A DNA stretch of 64,000 bases from NCBI GenBank assembly GCA_004369085.1, contig ML210237.1:47732-111731 (forward strand), read 5' to 3'. This document shows, in pieces, positions 22,860-33,604 of the stretch; position 1 is the stretch's first letter, and each line of letters starts with the position of its first letter. A model generated the notes under the pieces. The model made no database searches, was not told the DNA's origin, and was given only the letters and a program-made list of their open reading frames with translations. The DNA is from Coprinopsis marcescibilis. Taxonomy: Eukaryota > Basidiomycota > Agaricomycetes > Agaricales > Psathyrellaceae. A program made the translations under genes and the position numbers.

Positions 22860-24690
22860 ATGGCCGTCACGTCGTCGTCGTCGTCGCCGTCGGATCCATC
22901 CAAGTCGCCCCCTTTTAACTCGTCCTCAACGCCAGAAGAGTCCCCAACACACTTGGAAACATCCTCGAGCACACCCGAGCCCCCGCCGTCCACAGCCAAA
23001 ATCGCTGGACACGTCAACGGCGCCGCTTTAGGACAAGGCACAGATTCTATCCCCCTCGACGGACAGACGACGGCGTCGTCGTCCACGCCATCCCTCGCGA
23101 TAGGCAACGGTACTGTTAAAGGTGAGCGCTGATATCCGAACTGCTGTTGTTGTACAGTTTTGCTTAGGGGATCAACGTCAGACCCTGTATCCGAACATTC
23201 CTCACCACGTGTATCTCGCAAGGACGACCAGACCAATTTTCCTGAGAACGATAAGCCTGAGGACGCGTCCATGTCTCCTACTCTAACCCCCAACAAGTCT
23301 TCTTCTGCTCACGACACTTCCCCGTCGTCGGCCAAGGCCAACGGTGTCAAGCCACCAGGCGCCCGCTCGCCAAAAGCTGGCTTTTTCTCAAGGCTTTTCC
23401 GTGTCCTCGTCCCATGCGTTTCACCATCGTCAACCACCCATCCTGTCGACATCGACATTGATGTCCCCCGCTCCCCTGAACCCTCCTCGGCCAAACAGGA
23501 CACACAGGCGGAGGTGGTGATAAAGGAGGAAGAGGCCCCGAAATCAACAGAACAAGCACCGGCACCGCTAGAAACACAGCAAGGGCCTTTATTGACGGAA
23601 AAGCAAGCCGAAGAGAAGAAGGAGCCTGTTGTCGAGCAGGAATCCGCTGATGACAGGGCGGCTGTTGAAGAACCAACCGTCTTGGTCCCACCCTCACCAA
23701 CCCTTCTCCCTGAAGCCGAAACGGAGGGTTTGACCTCAGGTGCTGTTCAGGCCCCAGGCTCCACTGGACAACCCCCCAGTCCAGCAGAAAAGACGCGGGA
23801 CGGCGATGAGTCGGATCATACGAGTTTCACGGAAGATGACCTGGACGAGGTCCATGTCCTTGACGAAGACGAGGAAGAAGACCGCCTCATTCTGAACGGG
23901 GGAGCTGGTATTCCCCTTGGACCTGTACGCATACCTCGTGTTCCACTAATATCGCACCATTGACGCCCGCTTTGTAGGATGGTGTCCCGCGTCCCTTATT
24001 GCCGCCAATATCCCCCCAGCATGCTGGCCGGAAATGTCTGGTCTTGGACTTGGACGAGACGCTGGTTCACAGCAGCTTCAAGGTGTGTTTGCTTCCTGCT
24101 CTCAACCCATTCGTTGACTAACCAAGGGCCCAGTCAATACAGCAGGCAGACTATGTCGTTCCCGTAGAAATCGAATACCACTGGCACAATGTATACGTAA
24201 TCAAGCGACCTGGCGTCGACAACTTCTTGAAGAAGATGGGTGAGATTTACGAAGTCGTCATCTTCACTGCCAGCTTGAGCAAGGTTAGTTTTTGTTTTAT
24301 GTCAAGGAACTTGGGTAACATGTTTTCTTATAGTATGCGGACCCCGTTTTGGACAAACTCGATATCCACCAGGTGGTATCTCACCGCCTTTTCAGAGAAA
24401 GCTGCTACAATCATAAGGGAAATTATGTCAAGGTGAGTTGGATAATTTATGCCCCAATTAATCCTCTGATAATGGGAATTCAGGATCTATCTCAGCTGGG
24501 AAGACCAATAACCGATACCATAATCTTGGATAATTCACCGGCGTCCTACATATTCCATCCCAATAATGCTGTGCCTGTTTCCTCATGGTTTAATGACCCT
24601 CACGACACTGAATTGACCGACCTCGTCCCCTTCCTAACCGACCTCAGTGCCGTCGACGATGTACGCGGCATTCTAGACGGTGCACGATAG
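22860..24690 (+). CDS. NLI-interacting-factor/FCP1-like phosphatase (Psr1/SCP type), copy 1
   Basis: HAD-family Ser/Thr phosphatase of the small CTD phosphatase/Psr1 group, linked in yeast to stress responses at the plasma membrane. The start is [19 protein letters not shown] long disordered N-terminal half contains [17 protein letters not shown] and the linker [14 protein letters not shown]. The catalytic part starts [19 protein letters not shown], with the DxDxT motif DLDET. It continues [55 protein letters not shown] and [20 protein letters not shown]. Introns fall after GIPLGP, HSSFK, SLSK and NYVK. It is a close paralogue of the gene at 31672-33304. Confidence 0.93.
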
Positions 24691-25191
24691 CAAGACAAAT
24701 CTGGTGCCCGGACAATCTTCTGATTGGCTGCTTTACATCCTATCTCCACCTTGATTACCGCACCATTATTGCCTTCGATGACGACTACGCCTACTGTATC
24801 CTCCTCTATATCATTCTTTGCAGTCGCATTATACTTTGGTTCGCCGCCGTACTCTCCTTCTCGCTCTCTTTTTTGGTACTCCTTACGAGCTGTTATAATG
24901 CCTTGGGACGGTCAGGTCGGTGGTCAAACACACAACTTTGCCACCCCTACCGTTGCTTTATCCCAAAAAAAAAAGATTTATCTTCGTCTCCCTTCGACGC
25001 GGGGCTTATCTGTTACGGACCTAACGACTGGCATGAATGCAATTCATCATTCACGAGCAACTTTCGAAAACTAGTATTTATTAGCCTACACAGGTATCAA
25101 TTGCTACGGTTCCGATTCAACTCTGAAATACAACTTCTGGGCAAAATCATTCAGCAACGAGAAGGAAAAGCAGAACGCAAAAGCTCCCACT
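24691..25191. other. Convergent intergenic region, no gene seen
   Basis: 501 bases between the stop codons of phosphatase 1 (+) and the membrane/coiled-coil gene (-), so it holds two 3' UTRs. A short A-run lies at about 24964-24975. I see no further gene, tRNA or repeat. Confidence 0.5.
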
Positions 25192-28007
25192 TTAGGGCTC
25201 CGTCTGGCCTGCCCTAACCACATTGGGTTCCTCGACTTCATCATCCCAGGGTTTGAATTTGGACTTGCGAGGCTGGAAAGTTGGGAACCAGGAAGGCATC
25301 TGCAGGCCTTTGGTCGAGGTAGACGAACTTGGTCCAGGGAGGGCTGGCGACGAATGGAGGTGCGAGGGCGAAGACGGGATGCTTCCCACGTCGCTGAGGC
25401 TTGGGAGACGCTCAAAGCTGCTATTTGTTGAACCTCCCAGTGCACGTTGAAGAGCTTCCCGTTCTGCAGGGGATGGCGCAAACGCCCGCAGGAATGACGC
25501 ATTGGCAGACGTTGCCGGTTGAAGAGAGGACATACCGAGGCCGTTGGGGTTTAGTGCATCGTACGGGACATCAATTGAGAGACTGGGTGGAGATGTTTTA
25601 CGTCCAAAAGTGAACGCTTTGGCATCTGGGTTCAACCGCTTCTGGCGCTGCACTGTCGACAAATCTTGACCCAGCCTATATACATCCTGGAGGTACCCTC
25701 GGTCGTCGGAACCCGCTTGAAGTGACCACGATGGCCGCTGAACCGAAATGTGTCCGTCGTAGGGTAGGTAATCGATTCCGTTTGCCAAATGAATGTTGTC
25801 CGACCGGGTGACTATGCACGTTGGAATTATGGAACGGGGAGGGCTGTCTTCAAGCGGATCCGAAACACCAAAGTTGTGGTAAATTCGTTCATCGTTTCCA
25901 GGGGATAAAAGCTCTTTGTTGCGTGAATATGCAGCGGAGTCAAAGTTGATGGTCTGTTCGATGTCTTCGGGTGACGAATTGAAAGAATCGTAATTGGAGC
26001 CATTATGTGGTGATATGTGGTTGACGAGGACCGGAGATGGGAGGTGATTGGTGTAGAATTCTTGGAGGGTATGCTGTTCTTGGGATGCGTCAATACCGTT
26101 GTGGCCAAACAATTCTATGCCCTGTAGTGAATGGGCGGAGTGAGGTATGCCCTCGAATACCGTAGAATATGGGGAATCTGTAGGCATGTAAAGACCATCT
26201 TGGAGAAATCCGGATGAAAGTTCTTGGCGACGAAGTTCTGATTTCTCTTTCAGCGTGCGGAGGCGCTCCCGCTCAGATGAGAGCCTTTCTTCCAACTCCC
26301 TTGACCGGCGGTTTAATGAAGCTAAAATATCTTCCGCTGCTTTAATATCCTGTTTCTTCATTTCCAAGGCTTGAGTTAACTCCAAATCAACGGATGATGG
26401 ATCCAACGTCTTTTGAACGAGAAATATCTGATCCTCTTTCAGACGACCGGTGAGGGTCACGATTTCCTTATCCAGAAACTCAATCCGTCGCTGTGCTGTG
26501 TCCCGTGTGTTTCGAGCTGCCTTGAGCTTGCGTTCTGCATCTCGCTTGACAGTTTCCGAGGTTCGTTTAGAGTCGTCCAGCGTCTTGGTCCGCGCCTTGA
26601 GGTCGGATTTGAATCCATCTTCCTGACGCTTCCGGTCCCGGCAAGCGTCAAGTTCCTGTTGAAGAGCGTCGTGTGACTGAGATGCAGAGGACTGGCATTC
26701 CGTCAGTTGTGTACGAAGTTCTTGTACCGATGTTGAGGATGAAGATATTTGGCGGAGAATTTCTGCAATCAGCGGGGATTGCTCGAAAAGTCCTGATCGC
26801 GAAGAGGTAGGCGCGGATCCGAGACGCCCTATACCATCGGAGGCAACTGGATGCAGGGGTGGGCATGACAAGGCTTGCGAGACATGATCGTTTGACTTCT
26901 CGTTCAATGGGACTGGCACACGCTTAGCATGGAGTGGCAGAGAGGCAGATTTCGAAAGGGGTGGCGGCGATGAACTGCGAAGAGAGGAAGGCTTGGGTAG
27001 AACACGTTCGCGATTCCTTAGCTTGGGTGGAGACGGTTTTATCGAATTATACTGCAGAGTCTTGGATGTGAACGACGGGCCTTGTAGGTGACGAAATAGA
27101 TAAGCATGTGATGTGACATGGAGTAAAATTCCAGAATGCACGTACCATGGAACTCTGGCAACATGTCGAGGTTCTTGATACTGAGTATTCCAGAATTCCA
27201 ACTTTCTTCGTCTTTGGTGCGCGCAATCACGTCCTGATACCATGTTTCCCATACACCGCCTCTCCACCATTTCCCGAATGCACCAATGTACCAAGAGTCT
27301 GATATCGACCAGCCGTCTCGGTCGTCTGAGCTGGAGGAGGTCTTTGCGACAGGGACCATGGCAGCGATTGTGAAGATCGCGAAGCTATGGAAAACATGTT
27401 TGGGGGTCCGAAGTGATATCGATGCGCGGTTGGCAAAGTGGAAGGCGCCGGCTGAATCGCCAGCACGACCGTTGGTGTTTCGCGGAGGGTAACCGGAGGA
27501 AAAATGTGGCAAACGGGGTGCATGAACGGCATGCTCGTCTTCCAGGTTTTCGTCCAGGCGACTGAGGTGGTGGCGAAAAGATTGTTCAGTCAAGTAAGCA
27601 CGAAACGAGTTTTCCGAAGGGTTGGTGAGATAGGCTATGTGACTCCATTTAATATGTGCAATCGAGCTTGAAGCTGGGGTATTGGGCTTACCGACGACGG
27701 TGGAAACGATAAAAAAGACCAAAAGACATAAAATAGAGTGCAGATCGCTCTTGCCCAAAACTAAGCCCACCAACTCTGCAAATGGATTGCGGAGTGACAT
27801 GAGACTGAGGCAACCGAATGCGACACTCATAAAGAGGAAGACAATGTCCTTCCAGGATGATCTAGCAGTGTCAGAAGGTGTGCTTTGGGCAGCGACTGAG
27901 TTTGGAGAGGATATCGTCGAGGACAGCTTGCCGATGGACGACGAGAGGCTCGCCGTCGAGGGCGGTCGATGAGAATGGATGAGGCCAGGGAGAGAGAACA
28001 AAGGCAA
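25192..28007 (-). CDS. Unrecognised membrane protein with cytosolic coiled coil; 5' end unresolved
   Basis: The N-terminal part has at least two hydrophobic segments (WKDIVFLFMSVAFGCLSLMS and ILCLLVFFIVSTVVG) and a third weaker one (VFHSFAIFTIAAMV). A coiled coil follows (SVQELRTQLTECQ...ELEERLSSERERLRTLKEK), then a long Ser/Pro-rich tail with FEPOS-like low complexity ending VVRAGQTEP. An intron joins LPEFHG (about 27148) to the second large exon near 27060. The frame is open to 28007 but has no ATG before residue 60. In another frame, 27871-28134 encodes a hydrophobic stretch (LLSPYILLFLFAFVLS) that looks like the missing N terminus. I could not find a convincing splice joining them. Function unknown. 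Confidence 0.68.
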
Positions 28008-28187
28008 ATAAGAAAAGAAGTATGTATGGTGAGAGCAAGTCTATGAGCTGGCCGTCGTTGACGATGAGCAAGAGCCTTTTGAGGCCGTCGCGGTCGTCGT
28101 GCTCGGTGCAGAGCGCAACTTGGCCAATCCACACAGAAAAACACCCATCACAAATATTACATAATTATACTAAAGCATATTACAAAA

Positions 28188-30020
28188 TTAAATGTTTCTC
28201 TCTATGCTGCTACGTCGTGCCTTTAGCGTCTCATCAAGGATCCTTTCCAGGCCTGCCAGTCCTCTGAGACCTCTGTAGTTCTCATAATAATCCTTTCTCC
28301 GTCGAACTTGCACTTTCTTTTGAAAACTTGGGCGTGTCCATGCTTGCATGTCGGGTTCTCTGAATTTATCATCCAGCCTCATGTTCTTCTCCTCCGGTTT
28401 CGGATCTGTCGATTTGTTGTCCTGGGAGGATTCCTCGGGTCCTTCTTTGGCCTGTGGTTGGGGGCTCGGAGCCGGTGTAATTTCCAGGGGGTCTGGTCGT
28501 TGGCGTTTCAGAGGTGAAGTCTGAAGTGTACGGGCGCTCTTAGTCTGTTGACTCCCATTCTCAACGTCCATTCGGACTAAACTCGACTTGCTCGACGCCG
28601 TCCGAGATAAGCCTTTGCGGGGAGCTCTCCGCATGCCCTCAGTATCGCCGTCGTATACTTCATCCTGCGTGCCTGGCGGTCGAGGTCGTTTCACACCATG
28701 TATGTGCTTCTCATGCCCCTGGTTCAAGTCCACCTGAGAAAGTATGCCCCCATTTCGCAAAATGTTCCTGGTCGGCAAAACCTCGTTCTGTGATTGTTGG
28801 GATTGAGAGCCAAAAGCTGAGGTATCGGAATTGGGGACCAAGACCTCGCCTGTCGCACGCTTTTGCAAAGATGACGGCACAGAAGGACGTGGTACTTTGC
28901 GAGACGGCAATTGAGTGATTGTTTTTGGTACACTTTTGGAGGTGTGATGGAGTGGTTGTTTGAATTGTGAGCGAGGGATAGACGGTTCGCGTGTTTGTGG
29001 TGGCTCCATGTCTGTGATGCTGCGACATGAAGGCGTTGGAGACCATGGGATTGCCCGTTCAGGTGAACTGGCAGGAGGAGGTGTTGGATCTAAATTTAAC
29101 GAGTTAAAAGGCGGTGTGACAAGCGAATGGATGAACAGACCTCGTCGTTTAGGAGAGCCTTGACTCTGTTGCGGCTGACTATCTTCACTCACGGGGTCAC
29201 CGTAGACTGAGGATCGACGTTAGCTAGGGCGCATTATATGGATTGTACAGTGCAAGTCACCTGGCTTTTGCTTGAGGTCCAAAAACAGGGCGGTTGAAAT
29301 TACGGGCGCCTTCTGCCTGTTCACAATCACCTTTATGTTGGTTGATGCACTGGCTCTTTTGTTCTTGAGAACGTTTCTGTGAAAACATGTTAGGTCGCGT
29401 AGAACCTTTTCGTGGCGCAATACTCACCCGCCTCCACCAGGTGCATGAAGCTCTGTCGTCCACAGCTGCAGGTCTTCGTGCTGCATGATGCGATGGGGAC
29501 TACCTATAACTTGATTTGCAGACCTGTTAGATACTTTGACACTGTCACACTCGAGAACGAGATGACATTCGGCCGTAAGGCCTCGTCTATCCGAGAGCGG
29601 TATCCTCCGGTGAATGACCTTGAATTGCCTGAGAGTCGCAACGTGATAAAGTTGGTCTGTGAGTGGGGTGTCTGGGTGTGCGCTAAGATGGTGTCAGATG
29701 TATGTGTGAATCAAGTTGGGTAAGCTCACATGTTGTATTCTGGCAGAGCCCCTTGTTTTGAGAACTTTACAGGCACAGAAAGGTGCGAGTCAGACATAAT
29801 GGCCCATATGTCGCTGCCTGGTTGGGATGTTTTGCCAATGAACTGGAGAGCAGCAACTGAACTTGCTGCGAAAGGAACTTGGGTGGTTCTGACTCACCTC
29901 TACCAGCTGAGCCGTTTGTGGCTTGTCGCAACGGGGTGCAGAGGCCAGATCTGCGCCGTACTTGTGTGCAACCTCGAGGAGATGATGCTCGAGCCATGGC
30001 TCAAGAAGTTCTGAAGACAT
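28188..30020 (-). CDS. Candidate shelterin subunit TPP1/Tpz1 (OB-fold telomere protein)
   Basis: Five exons join in frame: 30020-29898, 29842-29730, 29682-29428, 29376-29261 and 29206-28188, in all 1626 bases or 541 residues. The first exon gives MSSELLEPWLEHHLLEVAHK. Residues 52-68 read DIWAIMSDSHLSVPVKF, and 113-129 read GLTAECHLVLECDSVKV, followed by LQLWTTELHA (150-159). The order PW[IL], a strand with SD-x-(T/L)-S-V, a strand ending in D-x-V-x-V, and a final F/L-x-L strand matches the N-terminal OB fold of vertebrate TPP1 and fission-yeast Tpz1. The rest is disordered and basic, ending in a helical region (RGLAGLERILDETLKARR). Size is like Tpz1 (about 500) and TPP1. In those proteins the OB fold recruits telomerase and the region after it binds Pot1. 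An RTCACGTG box is 70 bases upstream. Family call is by pattern, not by search; Est3 or another OB fold is possible. Confidence 0.62.
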
Positions 30021-30556
30021 TCTGGAGGTGGACAAGAAGAAACTGTAGTTGCTAGTAACGTAACGCGTCGGTCGCGCCTTGTTTAATGAGTCACGTGTGG
30101 TTACAATTTGGCCCTAGGAGTTTGAGCTCAAGTCTACGGTTGAAAACTGCTCGAGGATAAAGTATTTGCAGACGGCGAGAAGAGATTTGAAAGCAAAAGA
30201 CTGCGCAATGATGCCTGGGTTGGACAAAAAAGCGTCGACTGGGGTTAATGGTGGGCAGATCACAGGGCCGTAATACGGTCAACGTTGGACAATAGGTCGA
30301 ATATTACAGACTTTCCAAGCACTTTTCAGCTTGGATGGCAGTCTGGGGTCTGTAGGCTGTAGGACTGGCTGGTTTGGATGTGTCAATCCCAAGCGGATGA
30401 CAAAGCCCTTACATAAAATTTGCAATCCTCCAATCTGTCCGTTCTCGCTTGTTCCCTCTTGACCACGACCATCTCATCCTCAAATCAGGGCCTATCTCTA
30501 TTCAACAGTTACTAATGATACACGAATGGCGAAACACATTGCTTTCTCTAGGTCCT
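30021..30556. other. Intergenic: TPP1-like promoter and bZIP 3' region, with E-box at 30090-30097
   Basis: 536 bases without a supported gene. GTCACGTG lies at 30090-30097, 70 bases before the TPP1-like ATG. The part near 30421-30556 is the probable 3' UTR of the bZIP gene. Short open frames look random. Confidence 0.5.
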
Positions 30557-31430
30557 TCAGTCGTTATTTGTCTGGTTGGCCACTCCTACTCCGCCGTCAC
30601 CCTGGTCTGGTCCGCCCTCTTTTCCAGCATCCTTGTCCTGGACCAGTCCAGCAGGCAGCGATTGGCTTAATGCCGCCCTGAGCGCTGCATTTTCCACCCG
30701 CAGTTGATCCACAAGCGCTCGACACTCTTCCCAACGTCGATTGGCCTCGTCAGCCGACTGCAGAGCTGCATCAAGTAATTGCGACCTTGATTCTAGATAT
30801 TTCACATGTCTGGTCTCGGATAAGAAACATGCTTGGGACTGAAAAAAGGACGACTAACTGGTCACGTCGTTCTCGGAAAGCTCTCTGTGCCTTTCTGTTT
30901 TGTTCTGCCCGCTTGCTGCTGCTGAGCGTTCGTCCTCCAGCTGATCCTGATCCACGGCCTTGGTCCAGCGCCTGTTGCGATGGCGGTGGAGGAGGAGGCG
31001 GAACGCCGGGAGGCAAACCTCCTGGGGTATAATCTACCGGCGCATATGCGAATCCCGGTGGCAGCTGACCTGGCGGGAGAGGAGGATGCATAAGCGCGTG
31101 AGGCGGGGGCAAAACGTGCTGCATTGGTTGCGGAATGGGTGGGGGAGGTGGTGCCTGTTGTTGCTCAGCAGCAGAAGTCGACGACGGCGACTTGCGTTTC
31201 CTGGAAGACCTAGTTTGCTGGGTGATTACGGGAGGCTCGTCGCGCAATCGCATTGTTGATTGAACTGTGGCTTGCTGCTGCTGTTGTTGTTGCTGTTGTT
31301 GTTGTTGTTGCTGCAAATGATGAATTGTATTCTGGATATTCTGTGGATCCTGTGATTGTTGAGCAGACTGTGTGGTTTGTGGCTGCTGCATGGCCTGGGC
31401 GACATTGGACTGCTGCTGGAATGAGAGCAT
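30557..31430 (-). CDS. bZIP transcription factor with polyglutamine tract (Yap/AP-1-like basic region)
   Basis: The start is taken at the ATG 31428-31430 (MLSFQQQSNVAQAMQ); the frame extends upstream only to a TTG. The N-terminal half is Gln-rich with an uninterrupted run of about 14 Gln, then Pro-rich (PPPPPIPQP, PPPPPPPSQQ). The basic region KRAEQNRKAQRAFRERRDQ has the fungal AP-1 signature (NxxAQxxFR). An intron beginning GTTAGT (about 30812-30860) separates it exactly from the zipper HVKYLESRSQLLDAALQSAD...LVDQLRVENAALRAAL. The C terminus is short and acidic (DKDAGKEGGPDQGDGG) with no Yap1-type cysteine-rich domain, so a redox-sensing role is not supported. Target genes unknown. Confidence 0.88.
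31272..31313 (-). repeat. CAG/CAA repeat encoding polyglutamine
   Basis: Mixed CTG/TTG triplets on the plus strand encode about 14 consecutive Gln in the bZIP protein. The interruptions by CAA lower the chance of replication slippage. Confidence 0.85.
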
Positions 31431-31671
31431 ATGTACTAGTGAATTGGCCAAAATCAATGTCCGGATGAGATTAGTCAGTAGCTGAGTAAGAAAGGACTAA
31501 TCCCTCGAATGGGAGCCCACTGTCACACTGTCACACCTGTCCATATTTGGTGCGTGACTTTGTCACATCCACGTGACTGTCCCCTCGCACGAGCGCCAGG
31601 GACCGACAGCGACGACGACGACCAACCAGCGACGACCACGACCCTTTTACCGTGTCTCCTCGTCGTCCTGC
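31431..31671. promoter_or_regulatory. Bidirectional promoter of bZIP and phosphatase 2 with E-box (31570-31577)
   Basis: 241 bases. CACGTGAC at 31570-31577 is 95 bases before the phosphatase 2 ATG. A direct repeat of GTCACA occurs just upstream (tgtcacactgtcacacc near 31521-31537, again near 31561). Confidence 0.45.
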
Positions 31672-33304
31672 ATGTCGGCGGCAAAGGTTTCCCTCAGGCA
31701 CAAGCTCTTCAAGTCCCCCAAAAAGGAGGGCACCGTCGTCTCAAGTACGCCTGCTTCTGCCCTTGATCCCTCAGCAACGCTCACCTCCATCGACATAGAA
31801 CCGACAGACCAACACGAGTCCCCGTCGTCGCTCTCGGACGAGGAGCTGGATCGCGAGCAGGCCTCTGTCGATACCACATTGTCCGCTGCAAATCGTAGGA
31901 CTCCCTTCTACCGCAGGAAGGGTACAAAAACATCAGCGTCCGTCGACGCTCTCTCCTCAAATTCCCTCGTCAAACCAGCCTCAGGTCCAACTCGTTCGCG
32001 TCCCTCTTTTCTCTCTCGCGTAGTCAACAAGGTCGTGCCTTGTGTCTCCGCTCCAGATGCTTCCCAGTTCCATCTTCAGGAAGACAGTTCGGCCACTGCT
32101 GTCGATAGGTCCCAGGCTCACCCCCTGCGAGAGCTGGTAATCCCAAAACCCGACGAGTTAGGCGCCCACAAGTCCTTGCCCGCAGATGATACCCAAGAGT
32201 CTCCGGCTATCGCAGCTGGCTTCATTCCAGACCCAACACCATCCTACCAACCACCCGCGACCCCAGACTCGGACGTCCTCGTTACGCCCCCCATCCACAC
32301 CCATGTGCTCCCACCCGATGAAACTGACGGTTTGACATCAGGTGCTGTACAGCCCCCAGGATCCACAGGCTCTGACAGTCCGAGGACACCATCCCATGAT
32401 GCAGCCTCGGATTCGGACAAGTCCAGCGTCTCCGACGACGATGAGTACCACATCCACGAGGAAGATGAGGAGGAACGATTGATCAGAAGCGGTGGCTCGG
32501 GAATACCTATCGGCCCTGTACGTTGCGCGCGCTGCCCGAGTCTTGCACACACTTTTACTTTTTTCTAAATCCCCTCCCTCAGGACGGCAACCCTAAACCC
32601 CTTTTGCCTCCCATCGCACCAGAACACGTTGGCCGGAAATGCCTCGTACTCGACTTGGATGAAACTCTGGTCCACAGTAGCTTCAAGGTATGGGTTACCA
32701 TTGGCTCGCGCCTTCTGAATCTCACCTTGCGTCCCCCAGGCCGTTCAACAAGCCGACTTTATCGTTCCTGTCGAGATCGAGTACCATTGGCATCACTTCC
32801 ACGTCCTGAAGCGACCCGGAGTCGACGAATTCCTCAGGAAGATGGGCGAGCTGTACGAGGTTGTCATTTTTACAGCCAGCCTTAGCAAAGTACGGATTTC
32901 ACGTCATCTCTGTGTACAGCACCCACTCAACGTCTACACAGTACGCGGACCCTGTCCTCGACAAGTTAGACATTCACCGGGTTGTTGCCCATCGATTGTT
33001 TAGAGAAAGCTGTTACAACCACAAGGGCAACTATGTCAAGGTGTCTATCCCTCCCTCTCTCTCTCAAGCTCCCTGAATTTAACGCCTTGCTCAGGATCTC
33101 TCGCAACTCGGACGGCCTATTGCGGACACCATCATTCTAGACAACTCTCCTGCGTCTTATATCTTCCACCCTAATAACGCGGTCCCTGTCTCTTCTTGGT
33201 TTAACGACCCACACGATGCTGAACTAACGGATCTGATACCCTTCCTCGCTGATTTGACCACTGTACCCGATATCCGTGGAATCCTGGATGGTCACCGACA
33301 ATAA
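31672..33304 (+). CDS. NLI-interacting-factor/FCP1-like phosphatase (Psr1/SCP type), copy 2
   Basis: Paralogue of the gene at 22860-24690, same strand, about 7 kb away. The start is [20 protein letters not shown] (ATG 31672); no in-frame ATG lies before it. The disordered half shares the motif pair [15 protein letters not shown] and [14 protein letters not shown] with copy 1. The catalytic part starts [19 protein letters not shown] and ends [15 protein letters not shown]. Introns fall at the same places: after GIPIGP, HSSFK, SLSK and NYVK. Copy 1 has one extra intron in its N-terminal region. The catalytic DxDxT (DLDET) is intact. The two genes diverge mainly in the N-terminal half, so localisation or partner choice is the likely difference. 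Confidence 0.93.
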
Positions 33305-33604
33305 TGAACTGTCGGCATATATCTCCACAGCCGTATATACCCCTCACCACGATTATTCCTCGGCGCACATTGTAACTATAGTTTTGGGATGTTTCATACT
33401 CACTCACGCTCTCTATCTTCTGCTATCATGATGCTTACTAGTCACTCTTTGGGTTCGTTTGTTATCACAACCTACACAAATTTGTTGCACTCCACCTGTA
33501 CTTATTGAAGATGTAGACTACTCGTTTGTTTATCCACGGATTTGCACATGTGAAAAGTTGCGCGTTGTGATCGCGGTGGTTTTGCCTCTTTTCTTGTAAC
33601 CACG

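Noticed and set aside
23200..23212. CACGTG inside phosphatase 1 as a regulatory E-box
   Set aside because: It lies in coding sequence and does not have the RTCACGTG flank shared by the promoter sites.
29484..29486. ATG as start of a shorter gene ending at 28188
   Set aside because: The frame stays open upstream (SPHRIMQHED) and joins three more exons with matching phases, so this Met is internal.
29412..30014. Plus-strand open frames opposite the TPP1-like gene
   Set aside because: They lack a coherent start and family motifs, and the minus strand gives five exons with good splice sites and a recognisable fold pattern.
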